From: a virus
Length of the DNA stretch: 31,660 nucleotides
Virus record (IMG/VR): IMGVR_UViG_3300031586_000018
Location: 1-31,660 of that record
Direction: 5' to 3' (one strand)
In this document: in pieces, positions 15,268-23,012 of the stretch
Position numbering within the stretch: the stretch's first letter is position 1
How the letters are laid out: each line of letters begins with the position of its first letter
The notes under the pieces: model-generated
Seen by the model: only the letters and a program-made list of their open reading frames with translations
The model's database searches: none
Told to the model about the DNA's origin: nothing
Translations under genes and position numbers: made by a program

Positions 15268-17637
15268 GTGAACGTATTCGAGCTTTTCGGGAAGGTTGCT
15301 CTCGATGGGAGCGCGAAGGTAAAGGATGAGCTGACTGGGCTGGAGAAGAAGACTCAGCAGGTCCAGAAAGGTATGCGGGTCATGGGTGCCGCATTTACTG
15401 CTGTGGGCGTTGCCGGCCTGGCCATAATCAGTTCAACCAAGAAGATAAATGCCCAGCTTGGTGTGACGGCGCTGAATCTTGGCGTTACCACTAAGGAAAT
15501 GCGGGACCTAACCCTCGCAGTTACTAATGTGACTTTCGCCATAAGCGAGGTTACGGCAACCTTTGATTTATTGGCCAGGGCTGGGGTAAAAGACACGGAG
15601 GTCCTGAAGGCTACAGCCACAGCCTTCGATACCCTTGGTGACGCTACCGGTAATACGGCTAGCATTACTGCCGGCATTATGATAGATGCAATGAAGACCT
15701 TCGGCCTTACAGCTGAGGAAATAGCCAGTAAGGGCGACATGATGACCCACATGGCCAGAAATAGCACAATAGGCCTCGAAGACTTCGCCACAATGGTTGG
15801 ATACACAGACCAAGAAATGGTCGCTGCTGGACTCACCATCGAAGATATGGCGGCTATGATGATGTATATGGGCGATAGCGGCATCGCACCTGGAAAGGTC
15901 ATGCTTAGAGAGTGGCAGGCGGCGGTTACTCGATCAAAGAAAGAGAACATCTCTATGACCGAGGCTCTCGGTATGACAAGCGAAGAGTTGGCCAAGTATA
16001 ATGGCGGTCTGCAGGATTCCGAGGGGGAAATGCAGCAGTTTGCTGATGCCGCGAATGAGCAATATACCATCATGGACAAGCTCAAACAGAAGTTCAGCGA
16101 GATAACTCTAGGAATGAGTGGTTTCCTTGAGCCTTTGGAGCCGATACTCGCCGGCATGACAGCTTTGGGGCCCTTGATGATAGGATTATCCACCAGCGCC
16201 GGGACTGCCGCGGTCAAGTGGGGACTACACACGGCCGCCCTGGTTGCGCACAAGGTAGCCCTTCTGGCCTCGGCCGTAGCTATTAAGGCGGTCACGGCCG
16301 CTCAGTGGCTATGGAATGCGGCCATGTCAGCCAACCCGATAGGTCTAATTATCATGGGGATAACAGCCCTGATAGCAGCTGGAGTCTTGCTCTGGAAGAA
16401 CTGGGATAAGGTTGTCGATTTCTTCAAGATGGCTTGGTCGAATATAAAGATATTCTTCCTGGAGGGCGTGGAGAAAGTCCTGGGGACGTTGGATAAATTC
16501 TTAGGCTTCCTCCCGGGGCTGGGCGATAAAATCAGAGAAGCTCATGATACCATTGCCGGCATGATAGAGGCAGAGAAGATTGACCGGGACATCCTCCAAG
16601 TCGATAGAGCTCTGAAGAGAAACGAGGAGGCATTAGCTGAAAATCAAGTTGCGATAGAAAATGTAACTGAAGCTACTGACCCCGATTATGTCGATGCTTT
16701 AAATGCCTCGACAGTGGCCTTAAAGGATAATCAAACAGCACTCGAGGACCAGAAAGAGGCCTATGAGAATCTGCTGGAAAAGGCCCAGGAAGCCGTAAAG
16801 CAATTCGAGTATGAGCGAAGCGAAGCCGGCTTACTAGGGATAACCACAAAGGACGTAACGACGGCGCTGGTCGACCAGGGCTGGACCGCTGATAGACTTG
16901 CTGACCTGTGGGCCCAGCTGGGCGATGATGTTAATTATGCTGACCGGTATCTCGCGGCCGCCGGGCTCACTTCGTCCGAAATTGACGCTATACTCAAAAA
17001 ACTCGGGGGCACTGTAAGCGGAGTAGCGGATAATTACGACGAACTCACCGAAAGCGTCCAAGGCTATAGCGCGGCGGTCACGGCCGCAAGCGCAAAGGAA
17101 TACGAAGAGCTGCTGAAACTTCATGAGAAGGGCGAAGAGACCGGCTATGCTGATTACCTCTGGGAAACAGAAGCAGGGCGGGCAGCGATAGCCGCTGATA
17201 TTGCTGCAGCACAAGCGAGTGCAGCGAGAAGTTATGAAGCGATGGCTTCTATTGAAACCGCATTAGCAGCATTTTTAGAGGGCAAACTTTCTTGGGTTCA
17301 GTATATATACGCATTGGGAAGGGAAGCAGGGGGTGGTGGCGGGGATGGTGGCGGAGGAGGCGGCGGTGGAGGTGGCGGTGGAACTCCGCCTCCCGGCCCC
17401 CCAGCGCCTTGGGTTCCCCCCTTTCCAATGCCGGGCTATCAATACGGTGGTCTTATACCGGGGCGACTTGGTGAGGCTGTTCCTATTATTGCACATGCTG
17501 GGGAGGAGGTTGTCCCCGTTAATAAAGTAGGCCGGTCTATAAATATCTATGTCCAACTTGACGGGAAAACGATAGCCAAGGCCATCGGTCAACCATTTGT
17601 AGACGAAATCCGAGTTAGGACAGGGCTGAAGAGCTAA
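15268..17637 (+). CDS. Tail tape measure protein
   Basis: A 789-residue protein that sets tail length and is ejected with DNA. The N-terminal part has ELTGLEKKTQQVQKGMRVMGAAF and the phage tail tape-measure core (SGIAPGKVMLREWQAAVTR, DEMTEALGM-like region). Hydrophobic segments lie at about 310-385 (AAMSANPIGLIIMGITALIA). A glutamate/alanine-rich helical part follows, then a poly-Gly stretch at about 688-706 and a Pro-rich hinge before a C-terminal YGGLIPGRLGEAVPIIAHAGEEVV motif common to these proteins. GTG start, with GAGGAC upstream. Its end overlaps the next start by one base (TAATG). Confidence 0.9.
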   Translation: MNVFELFGKVALDGSAKVKDELTGLEKKTQQVQKGMRVMGAAFTAVGVAGLAIISSTKKINAQLGVTALNLGVTTKEMRDLTLAVTNVTFAISEVTATFDLLARAGVKDTEVLKATATAFDTLGDATGNTASITAGIMIDAMKTFGLTAEEIASKGDMMTHMARNSTIGLEDFATMVGYTDQEMVAAGLTIEDMAAMMMYMGDSGIAPGKVMLREWQAAVTRSKKENISMTEALGMTSEELAKYNGGLQDSEGEMQQFADAANEQYTIMDKLKQKFSEITLGMSGFLEPLEPILAGMTALGPLMIGLSTSAGTAAVKWGLHTAALVAHKVALLASAVAIKAVTAAQWLWNAAMSANPIGLIIMGITALIAAGVLLWKNWDKVVDFFKMAWSNIKIFFLEGVEKVLGTLDKFLGFLPGLGDKIREAHDTIAGMIEAEKIDRDILQVDRALKRNEEALAENQVAIENVTEATDPDYVDALNASTVALKDNQTALEDQKEAYENLLEKAQEAVKQFEYERSEAGLLGITTKDVTTALVDQGWTADRLADLWAQLGDDVNYADRYLAAAGLTSSEIDAILKKLGGTVSGVADNYDELTESVQGYSAAVTAASAKEYEELLKLHEKGEETGYADYLWETEAGRAAIAADIAAAQASAARSYEAMASIETALAAFLEGKLSWVQYIYALGREAGGGGGDGGGGGGGGGGGGTPPPGPPAPWVPPFPMPGYQYGGLIPGRLGEAVPIIAHAGEEVVPVNKVGRSINIYVQLDGKTIAKAIGQPFVDEIRVRTGLKS

Positions 17638-19169
17638 TGAGCACGATAAAGATTGACGGTATTGAAGTTGTTACCGCCAAGGATTCGCTTGTTGTTGAAT
17701 GCCGCATTGAGGAACGTAGCACGGCCGATTTCGATGTCATAGACCTGGTCGGTGCTGCCAGCTATACCCGGGGCCAGCCGGTCGAAATCCGCGACCCGGA
17801 CGATAACCTGGTGTTTGGCGGCTTCATCGACACGCCGAGCTCCCAGCGTGCATACCCGGGCGGCGGCCTTATCCATCATATCTCCTGCATGGACAATCAC
17901 TACCTGGCCGACAAACGCCTTGTGGTTAATTCCTATGTATCTCAAACAGCAGGGTATATCGTAGAGGATATATTCGACCATTATCTCTCCCTTGAAGGCG
18001 TTACTATCGGGGAGATACAGGCCGGGCCAACGGTGGCCCAGGCCATATTCAGCTATGTCAAGGTTTCCGATGCCTTTGATGCACTGAAAGAATTGTCGGG
18101 GGCTTTTACCTGGTTTATAGACAATGAAAAGAAACTCTATTTTATTGATAGGGCTACTATCTCAGCCCCCTGGCAATTAGACTGGGCCACCCATAAAGCG
18201 GAAAGAGACAGCGTTAGTCTGATGACCGGGAATCCCTTATACCGGAATTTTCAGTATATCTGGGGCGGGACTGATATAACCAGCGTGCAAACAGCAACTT
18301 TCACCGGAGATGGGGTTATTAAGACATTTACCCTGGGGTATCCCCTGGCGGCGGAACCTGTAATTACCGAAGATGCCGCCCCGATGGATGTGGGCATCAA
18401 GGGGATAGAATCGGGGAAAGATTATTACTGGTCGAAGGGTGACAGCGCGATCTATGCAGAAGTAGCCCCCGGCATCGGGGTTGTTGTCGCAGTTGATTAC
18501 TACGGGCAGTATCCTCTCATTGCAATGTCCCTTGATAGTGCCTCTATCGCGGCGAGGAAAGTTATTGAGGGAGGGACCGGGATAACTGAAGACATCGAAA
18601 GGGAAGCGTGGCACGAATCCAAGGAATCAGCCAGAGAATCCGCACAGGGGAAACTAACTCAATATTGCCAGGATGCCGAGAAGTTTAATTATCAGACACT
18701 CGAAAGTGGTCTTTTACCTGGCCAGCTTCAGGAAATCACCTATGCACCTTTCGGCTTTACCGCTCATCAGATGTTGATAGAGTCGGTATCTGTTAGCTCC
18801 CAAGGCGGGATAATTATCTACAATATAACCTGCATTACCGGGCCCATTCTCGGTTCCTGGAGCAAATTCTTTAATAATCTATTCATACGGCAAGACCAGT
18901 CAATTCGTGTGGGTGGCGAGATGCTGTTGAAGCTGATAGCCCAGCCCGAGAGTTTAGATTTGGTTGAGGATACCGACATTGATACGGATGACTTCTCGGG
19001 AGGTCTGGTCAATAGATGGCTCAATTCAGCCCCGATAGATGCCGGCTCCCTGGGGAATGTCCAGCATGAAGCTCTGGCTCTGGCCGAAGCTGTAGACGAC
19101 GGTGAGCATACCACCGAGGATTACGAGTGGGATGACGGTTGTCTGTGGGATATGGCTACTTGGGCGTAG
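17637..19169 (+). CDS. Baseplate hub / distal tail-like protein with beta module
   Basis: A 510-residue protein with a gp27/Tal-type pattern: an N-terminal barrel (DLVGAASYTRGQPVEIRDPD, FGGFIDTPSSQ), a second domain beginning SYVKVSDAFDALKELSG and FIDNEKKLYFIDR, then AREAWHESKESA-type helices. Residues 216-292 form a TFTGDGVIKTFTLGYP to VVVAVDYYG module that resembles those in the connector and the second tail protein. The acidic, Trp-rich C-terminus (DYEWDDGCLWDMATWA) may be a docking tail. In siphophages the hub closes the tube and carries the receptor-binding complex. Role is inferred from sequence style and position. Confidence 0.8.
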   Translation: MSTIKIDGIEVVTAKDSLVVECRIEERSTADFDVIDLVGAASYTRGQPVEIRDPDDNLVFGGFIDTPSSQRAYPGGGLIHHISCMDNHYLADKRLVVNSYVSQTAGYIVEDIFDHYLSLEGVTIGEIQAGPTVAQAIFSYVKVSDAFDALKELSGAFTWFIDNEKKLYFIDRATISAPWQLDWATHKAERDSVSLMTGNPLYRNFQYIWGGTDITSVQTATFTGDGVIKTFTLGYPLAAEPVITEDAAPMDVGIKGIESGKDYYWSKGDSAIYAEVAPGIGVVVAVDYYGQYPLIAMSLDSASIAARKVIEGGTGITEDIEREAWHESKESARESAQGKLTQYCQDAEKFNYQTLESGLLPGQLQEITYAPFGFTAHQMLIESVSVSSQGGIIIYNITCITGPILGSWSKFFNNLFIRQDQSIRVGGEMLLKLIAQPESLDLVEDTDIDTDDFSGGLVNRWLNSAPIDAGSLGNVQHEALALAEAVDDGEHTTEDYEWDDGCLWDMATWA

Positions 19170-19178
19170 GAGAATGAT

Positions 19179-19652
19179 ATGAAAACAAAAGATAGAGATT
19201 CCTTAAGATTATACGGAAGGTGGCAGCTTGAAGCCCGCCATATCAAGACGGGCGAGATTATCGTCAAAGAAGGCAAGAACTTAATCTGCGCAGTGGGTAA
19301 GGGGCTGGTCGGCGACCTTATGATTGACACGGCTGGCTTCGACGTGGGGTTGACCTTCTGCGCTATAGGTTCAGACAATACCGCCCCAAATGTCGCTGAT
19401 ACCACTTTAACGGTGGAGGAATTCCGAAAGGCGGTAACTTCTAGGTCAAGAACCGTGAATGAGATAACGATTACCACATTTTTCACCGCCGGAGAGTCAA
19501 CCTATGCGATAGAGGAAGCGGGGATATTCGGGCACTCAACGGCCAGCGCAACACCAGACAGCGGGATTATTTTCAGTCATTGGCTGGTTTCCTTTGACAA
19601 CTCGGGTGGCGTCTACGATATAACGATTTCTTATATTCTGACAATAGGGTGA
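19179..19652 (+). CDS. Tail fibre-like virion protein
   Basis: A 157-residue beta-rich protein: RWQLEARHIKTGEIIVKEGKN, then GLTFCAIGSDNTAPNVADTTL and the end YDITISYILTIG. This pattern, with a characteristic AIGSDNTAP loop, is found in small phage tail-tip or fibre proteins. It lies between the hub and further fibre-like proteins. Function on the receptor is likely but untested. The ribosome site TAGGAGAATGAT is strong. Confidence 0.65.
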   Translation: MKTKDRDSLRLYGRWQLEARHIKTGEIIVKEGKNLICAVGKGLVGDLMIDTAGFDVGLTFCAIGSDNTAPNVADTTLTVEEFRKAVTSRSRTVNEITITTFFTAGESTYAIEEAGIFGHSTASATPDSGIIFSHWLVSFDNSGGVYDITISYILTIG

Positions 19653-19660
19653 GGTGAGAT

Positions 19661-20083
19661 ATGCCAATAGCAACAGGACAACAGATATTGGCGGCGGATG
19701 TATTCCCGATAGCCGCAGGAGTTGGTGATATCCCAGAATGTTTTAATGATACAGAAAATGGCTCTAATGCCACTAGCTACGAGAAAGTGAAAGAGACCAG
19801 CCTGGCCAGAAGTGGAACTCTCAGAATCAAGTTTGATGTCAGGGGCCATCTCTCTGGCACCGGTTACGGCAAAATTTATAGGAACGGAGCCGCAGTCGGG
19901 ACTGAGCGGAGCAACAACACTGATACATGGGTGACCTTTTCTGAGGATATTGCGGGATGGTCGGCTGCTGATTTGTGCCAACTATACACAAAGCATTCTG
20001 CCGGGGGAGGTGCATACAGTAAAGTACGGAATTTCCGTATTTATGTAAATGTTCCTGTCAATAATGTTGCGACAGTAGACTAG
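19661..20083 (+). CDS. Small tail fibre or head-domain protein
   Basis: 140 residues, beginning MPIATGQQILAADVFPI and with a beta core SGTLRIKFDVRGHLSGTGYGKIYRNGAAVGTE and TWVTFSEDIAGWSAADLCQLYTKHS. This reads as a compact beta-sandwich domain of the kind used at the tips of tail fibres. The leading residues may be a docking segment. I do not recognise a named family. Confidence 0.6.
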   Translation: MPIATGQQILAADVFPIAAGVGDIPECFNDTENGSNATSYEKVKETSLARSGTLRIKFDVRGHLSGTGYGKIYRNGAAVGTERSNNTDTWVTFSEDIAGWSAADLCQLYTKHSAGGGAYSKVRNFRIYVNVPVNNVATVD

Positions 20084-20092
20084 GAGTATCAT

Positions 20093-20320
20093 ATGGAAAA
20101 GCAATTACCTTATATTCCAGAGAACAGAGATCAGATTATAGCAGAGCAAGAGGCTCTAGGCTTCAGACTATATGAAGAGCAGATGCATCATTCTGGATGG
20201 TGGCTTTTGTTTACCGACCAGCCTTATGTGGAATCTAAACCCGAGAGAGACCCCATCAAGGAAATAGATGAACTTAAGGCACGGCTAACAGGAATAGAAG
20301 CGAGGGTAGTACCGAAATGA
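20093..20320 (+). CDS. Small hypothetical tail-region protein
   Basis: A 75-residue polar protein with an aromatic centre (HHSGWWLLFTDQPYV) and a C-terminal helix (KEIDELKARLTGIEARV) that could form a coiled coil. It lies between fibre-like proteins and the hydrolase, overlaps the next start by 4 nt (ATGA) and has the ribosome site TAGGAGTATCAT. Small proteins here often act as fibre chaperones or XkdX-type factors. No firm match. Confidence 0.55.
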   Translation: MEKQLPYIPENRDQIIAEQEALGFRLYEEQMHHSGWWLLFTDQPYVESKPERDPIKEIDELKARLTGIEARVVPK

Positions 20321-20850
20321 AATTGGAATCAGGGGATATAGGCGAAGTCAAGGGCGTGGGAACTCTACCCAAACTGAACGCCAAATTAACAGAGCCTCAT
20401 ACTGACCGCTTTCACTTCTTCTTAATCTGGAGGAAGGTCGGGGATGACTGGATAATACTGGAGTCTATAGGTAAAGGAATAGCCGTTGGGAGGTTGTCCT
20501 TCTATGCTGGCCAGGATGTCAAGTTCTACCGTGTGAACTGCCCCGCATATTACCGGCATCGAGCCCCGCTCGAGCTCACGAAATGGGGCAGGAGCAAGTA
20601 CGATTACTCCCTGATTTTATCCATTATCATTCAAGGTCTATGGACAATATTCAAGAATTTCATAAAAGGTGAGGGGGTCCACCCGATAAAGGCTGGCGAT
20701 ATATCCTGGAAGCACAACTCCGCCCTTGTCTGCACTGAAGCCGTTGACATAGCCTATCTGTCTGTCGGAGTGAGTCTGACCGGTGGGACTGTCCCACTTC
20801 CGAGCGCTTTCAAGCAGGCAGAATTAGACGGTCTTATGGAGGAGATATGA
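20317..20850 (+). CDS. Permuted papain-like (YiiX/NlpC-P60 type) hydrolase
   Basis: A 177-residue protein. The pattern is FHFFLIWRKVGDDWIILESIG followed by AVGRLSFYAGQDVKFYRVN, then KYDYSLILSIII and a conserved-looking ALVCTEAVDIAYLSVGV. In permuted papain-like enzymes the His-containing strand precedes the nucleophilic Cys, which fits the His in RFHFF and the Cys in ALVCTEA. Such enzymes cut peptide or amide bonds in murein. As the last enzyme before two membrane proteins it is a good endolysin or tail-lysin candidate. The catalytic assignment is inferred. Confidence 0.6.
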   Translation: MKLESGDIGEVKGVGTLPKLNAKLTEPHTDRFHFFLIWRKVGDDWIILESIGKGIAVGRLSFYAGQDVKFYRVNCPAYYRHRAPLELTKWGRSKYDYSLILSIIIQGLWTIFKNFIKGEGVHPIKAGDISWKHNSALVCTEAVDIAYLSVGVSLTGGTVPLPSAFKQAELDGLMEEI

Positions 20851-21053
20851 GAGACACTCTGGCAATTTTATTTCTGCTCCTATTTTTACCCGCCTGGTTC
20901 GCCTTTATGTTCTGGATTGTTGCGAATTATCCTTTGAATGTGGCCGAGGCTCTTGGGATAGGTACGATAAACGGCGTCTTCCTTGCCGCATTTAAGGATA
21001 TGTGGCAGTTTTACTTTAGAAAAGCTCCATTTCAACTTCCGGGGAAGAAATGA
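20847..21053 (+). CDS. Holin-like membrane protein
   Basis: A 68-residue protein with a strongly hydrophobic N-terminus (LAILFLLLFLPAWFAFMFWIV) and a second weaker segment (GIGTINGVFLAAF), finishing in basic residues (FRKAPFQLPGKK). Two membrane spans with a basic tail match small phage holins, which release endolysins. It follows the hydrolase with a 4-nt overlap and the ribosome site GGAGGAGAT. Confidence 0.55.
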   Translation: MRDTLAILFLLLFLPAWFAFMFWIVANYPLNVAEALGIGTINGVFLAAFKDMWQFYFRKAPFQLPGKK

Positions 21054-21178
21054 TACTCTGGGCGGAGCTCTTTATCGGCTTCTTGATACTCTTTACGGTG
21101 ACAATGACGGTGCTGGTGGGTTTCTGCCTGGTGCTACAGTTTCTCTCATCGCTGCAAGAAATATTTTTTGAGAAATAA
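21050..21178 (+). CDS. 42-residue single-span membrane protein
   Basis: ATG at 21050 overlaps the preceding TGA (ATGA). The peptide has one long hydrophobic segment (ILWAELFIGFLILFTVTMTV) and ends FLSSLQEIFFEK. Size, topology and position next to a holin-like gene suggest an antiholin or second lysis factor. It is the last gene before the terminator. Confidence 0.55.
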   Translation: MILWAELFIGFLILFTVTMTVLVGFCLVLQFLSSLQEIFFEK

Positions 21179-21208
21179 CCTCTTCCATACATACCCCGGT
21201 CTTAGAAG

Positions 21209-21243
21209 GCCCGCCCCTTTTTACGGGGGCGGGCTGTTTTTTT
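21209..21243 (+). terminator. Rho-independent terminator, end of late operon
   Basis: A perfect 9-bp stem GCCCGCCCC/GGGGCGGGC with an 8-nt loop, followed by TG and seven T residues. The convergent repressor gene ends at 21242, so the site separates the two transcripts. A weak T run on the other strand means it may work less well leftward. Confidence 0.9.
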
Positions 21244-21922
21244 ATTTCTTGAAGAGGTTATCTACCGGGCTGGCCAGCTGGTGGGCCTTAATCAGGTCCT
21301 CCTCTCCCAGGGTGGAGACATACCTCCGCGTCATCGATAAGGTACTGTGCCCCAGCATTATCTGCAGGGTGAACTCCGAGCCGCCATTTCTCAGGTAGTT
21401 GATAGCCGCGGTATGCCGGAAGGTGTGGGGACCGCGCTTGGCGCCAGTGATGCCAGCCCGGGCACAGAGTCGCTTGATAGCCATCTGGATACCCGCTAAC
21501 GTATCCCCCTCATGTATCTCCGGCTCTAAACAAAGTCCCTTCACCCGGAAAGCCCGTATTGTTTCTGCGGCGGGTTTTAAGCGGGTATAGGCTACGAAGT
21601 CTATCGGCTCCATGCCTTCCCCGGCTGAAACCTCACCATAGACCGGCACGAAAGACCTGAGCGACAGCTCTATCTCGGGGAGGGCGGCCTCGGGTGGGCG
21701 GGGCTGAGCTATTACCTGGTCAGATATAAACCAAGCTAACGGTTTGCCAAGAATAACGGCAAATCGTTCTATATCGGCAACACCGAGTTTGACATCCCCC
21801 TTTTCTATTCTTGAAATATGAGCATCGGAACAGCCATACATAGCCCCTAGTTCTTCTTGGCTCATGTTAAGCGATTCCCTTGCCTGCTTAATTCTAGCCG
21901 CTATGAGTAATTGCCTATTCAA
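21242..21922 (-). CDS. CI-like repressor fused to integrase C-terminus
   Basis: The 226-residue product joins two known families. Residues 8-65 are an XRE helix-turn-helix (NMSQEELGAMYGCSDAHISRIEKGDV). Residues 90-142 are the first half of an S24/LexA-type domain with a likely cleavage-site Ala-Gly at 100-101 (GEVSAGEG); where the nucleophilic Ser is expected, VKGLCLEPEI has Cys131. From about 144 the sequence becomes the catalytic end of a tyrosine integrase: His166 and Arg169 in HTFRH, His192 in LGHS and Tyr201 in RRYV. The first catalytic Arg and the S24 Lys region are absent. I use TTG 21922 because AAGGAG lies 7 nt before it; longer in-frame upstream sequence is not protein-like. Confidence 0.85.
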   Translation of the reverse strand: MNRQLLIAARIKQARESLNMSQEELGAMYGCSDAHISRIEKGDVKLGVADIERFAVILGKPLAWFISDQVIAQPRPPEAALPEIELSLRSFVPVYGEVSAGEGMEPIDFVAYTRLKPAAETIRAFRVKGLCLEPEIHEGDTLAGIQMAIKRLCARAGITGAKRGPHTFRHTAAINYLRNGGSEFTLQIMLGHSTLSMTRRYVSTLGEEDLIKAHQLASPVDNLFKK

Positions 21923-21947
21923 TTTTATGCTCCTTAATGGAGACAGC

Positions 21948-22020
21948 GTAGGGATTTTCCTACATTTTCCGTAAAAAGTCAATAAAACTACTTGACTTTT
22001 CTTTACCAATATGGTAGGAT
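21948..22020 (+). promoter_or_regulatory. Divergent promoters and operators of the lysogeny switch
   Basis: A 9-bp inverted repeat (AAAAGTCAA 21974-21982, TTGACTTTT 21992-22000) gives TTGACT -35 elements in both directions. Rightward, TAGGAT (22015-22020) follows at 17 nt. Leftward, GAAAAT (21959-21954) follows at 17 nt and is weaker. The leftward -10 lies inside GTAGGGATTTTCCTAC (21948-21963), and the rightward -10 overlaps TACCAATATGGTA (22004-22016). The half-sites share GTAGG, so these are likely repressor operators. Confidence 0.6.
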
Positions 22021-22094
22021 ATTAGTTGCAGGTTAGGGGAATGGATGGAAAGCCATATATTTTTTAGCTTCGGGGATACCAAATAGGTGAGGGT

Positions 22095-22307
22095 ATGGTT
22101 ACCAATAAAGTAATTAAGAAAACAAAACGGATGCTCAAAGAGGAGGCTAGGCTAGGCCAGCCATTAGAGGAGATTATCCCCAAGACCTACGAGAAATTAG
22201 GGAGTCTGGAGGCAGCGGGAGAGGCTTTGGGGATAAACGCAAATACCCTCTACGTCTGGCTTTTGAGATTGGGCTATACCCGAAAAGTAACGCTGGTAAG
22301 GAGATAG
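22095..22307 (+). CDS. Cro-like small HTH protein
   Basis: A 70-residue basic protein with a helix-turn-helix segment LEAAGEALGINANTLYVWLLRLGY (about 34-57). It is the first gene rightward of the switch, where Cro-like repressors lie, and has the ribosome site TAGGTGAGGGT. The likely role is control of the divergent promoters upstream. The HTH is of the Fis/homeodomain-like kind rather than XRE, so it could instead be an early activator. Confidence 0.6.
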   Translation: MVTNKVIKKTKRMLKEEARLGQPLEEIIPKTYEKLGSLEAAGEALGINANTLYVWLLRLGYTRKVTLVRR

Positions 22308-22310
22308 CTT

Positions 22311-22562
22311 ATGGGCGGTGAAATTTGCTTGAGAAAAGGCCGGGAGCGCGGTCCTTGGTACGAAATCCAGTGTGTCAAGAATGACATCATCTCCAAAGAG
22401 TCCCGGGGTGAGGATGCTTCTTATGAAAGGGGTCTCTTGAATTCCTGGGCAAAATACCCCGGTTACAAAACTGCTGGAGATGCCCTCCGTACTCTTGGAA
22501 AATCAACCCACAGCCGCCTTACCACTGCGGCTAATGGTTTGATACCTGAAACAAAAATCTAG
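22311..22562 (+). CDS. Hypothetical early protein
   Basis: An 83-residue polar protein starting MGGEICLRKGRERGPWYEI with no recognisable motif. The sequence KYPGYKTAGDALRTLGKS could be a short helix-turn unit. It lies 3 nt after the HTH gene and is likely co-transcribed. No function can be given. Confidence 0.5.
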   Translation: MGGEICLRKGRERGPWYEIQCVKNDIISKESRGEDASYERGLLNSWAKYPGYKTAGDALRTLGKSTHSRLTTAANGLIPETKI

Positions 22563-22583
22563 CTCATAAGAAGGAGTAAACAA

Positions 22584-22772
22584 ATGTCTTTAGGAACTAC
22601 CACCAGGTCCCGAGAATATCGTGAGGGGAAGATAAGCCGGCGTAGGACATATCGTTGCCGGAAATGCGGCGAGAGGTTTCAGGAGGACAGGCTGGGGCCT
22701 TTACCTGAAAAGGAACGGATCTGCCCTGTATGTCGACATATCAACGAGGTCAACGGAGTAATTAATGACTAG
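22584..22772 (+). CDS. Zinc-ribbon protein
   Basis: A 62-residue basic protein with CRKCG (about 25-29) and CPVCRH (about 48-53), a CxxC-x19-CxxC zinc ribbon. An Arg-rich N-terminus (TTRSREYREGKISRRRT) suggests nucleic acid binding. Strong ribosome site (AAGGAGTAAACAA), 8-nt overlap with the next gene. Confidence 0.65.
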   Translation: MSLGTTTRSREYREGKISRRRTYRCRKCGERFQEDRLGPLPEKERICPVCRHINEVNGVIND

Positions 22773-22992
22773 AGCCGAAGCCGGGCGAATCGGCGGCATC
22801 CAGACCCTGCTCCGGCATGGCAGGGAACACTTCTCTCTTGCTGGACAAAGGGGTGGCCGACCGCGGGCCAGGACTATAAGGCAGCAATCAGCTCCAAGAA
22901 TTTTTACGAAAGGAGAGGCTGCCCAACGGCCTTTTAGCCTTAAGACACTAAAGGAGCTGTGGGATAGCAAGCGGGGAGAGAGCTGCAATTAG
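22765..22992 (+). CDS. Small basic Gly/Arg-rich protein
   Basis: A 75-residue protein with the pattern AGRIGGIQTLLRHGREHFSLAGQRGGRPR, a motif seen in small phage and bacterial proteins with KGG-like repeats. It may bind nucleic acid. The last part (AAQRPFSLKTLKELWDSK) is a short helix. Overlaps the previous gene by 8 nt. Confidence 0.6.
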   Translation: MTRAEAGRIGGIQTLLRHGREHFSLAGQRGGRPRARTIRQQSAPRIFTKGEAAQRPFSLKTLKELWDSKRGESCN

Positions 22993-23001
22993 CTCTCCCC
23001 G
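22972..23001 (+). other. Hairpin covering a stop codon and leading to a ribosome site
   Basis: CGGGGAG...AGCT pairs with AGCTCTCCCCG with a two-base bulge and a GCAATT loop, spanning the stop of the preceding gene. It ends directly before GAAGGAGGCG, the ribosome site of the gene at 23013, so folding could alter translation coupling. No T tract. Confidence 0.45.
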
Positions 23002-23012
23002 AAGGAGGCGAA

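Noticed and set aside
15354-16295. 313-codon minus-strand frame inside the tape measure gene
   Set aside because: Codon composition follows from the opposite strand of a GC-rich helical gene; no ribosome site, and the plus-strand tape measure is convincing.
21400-22000. Attachment site next to the integrase fragment
   Set aside because: No repeated core sequence or tRNA gene end was found in the window, so attP, attL and attR cannot be supported.
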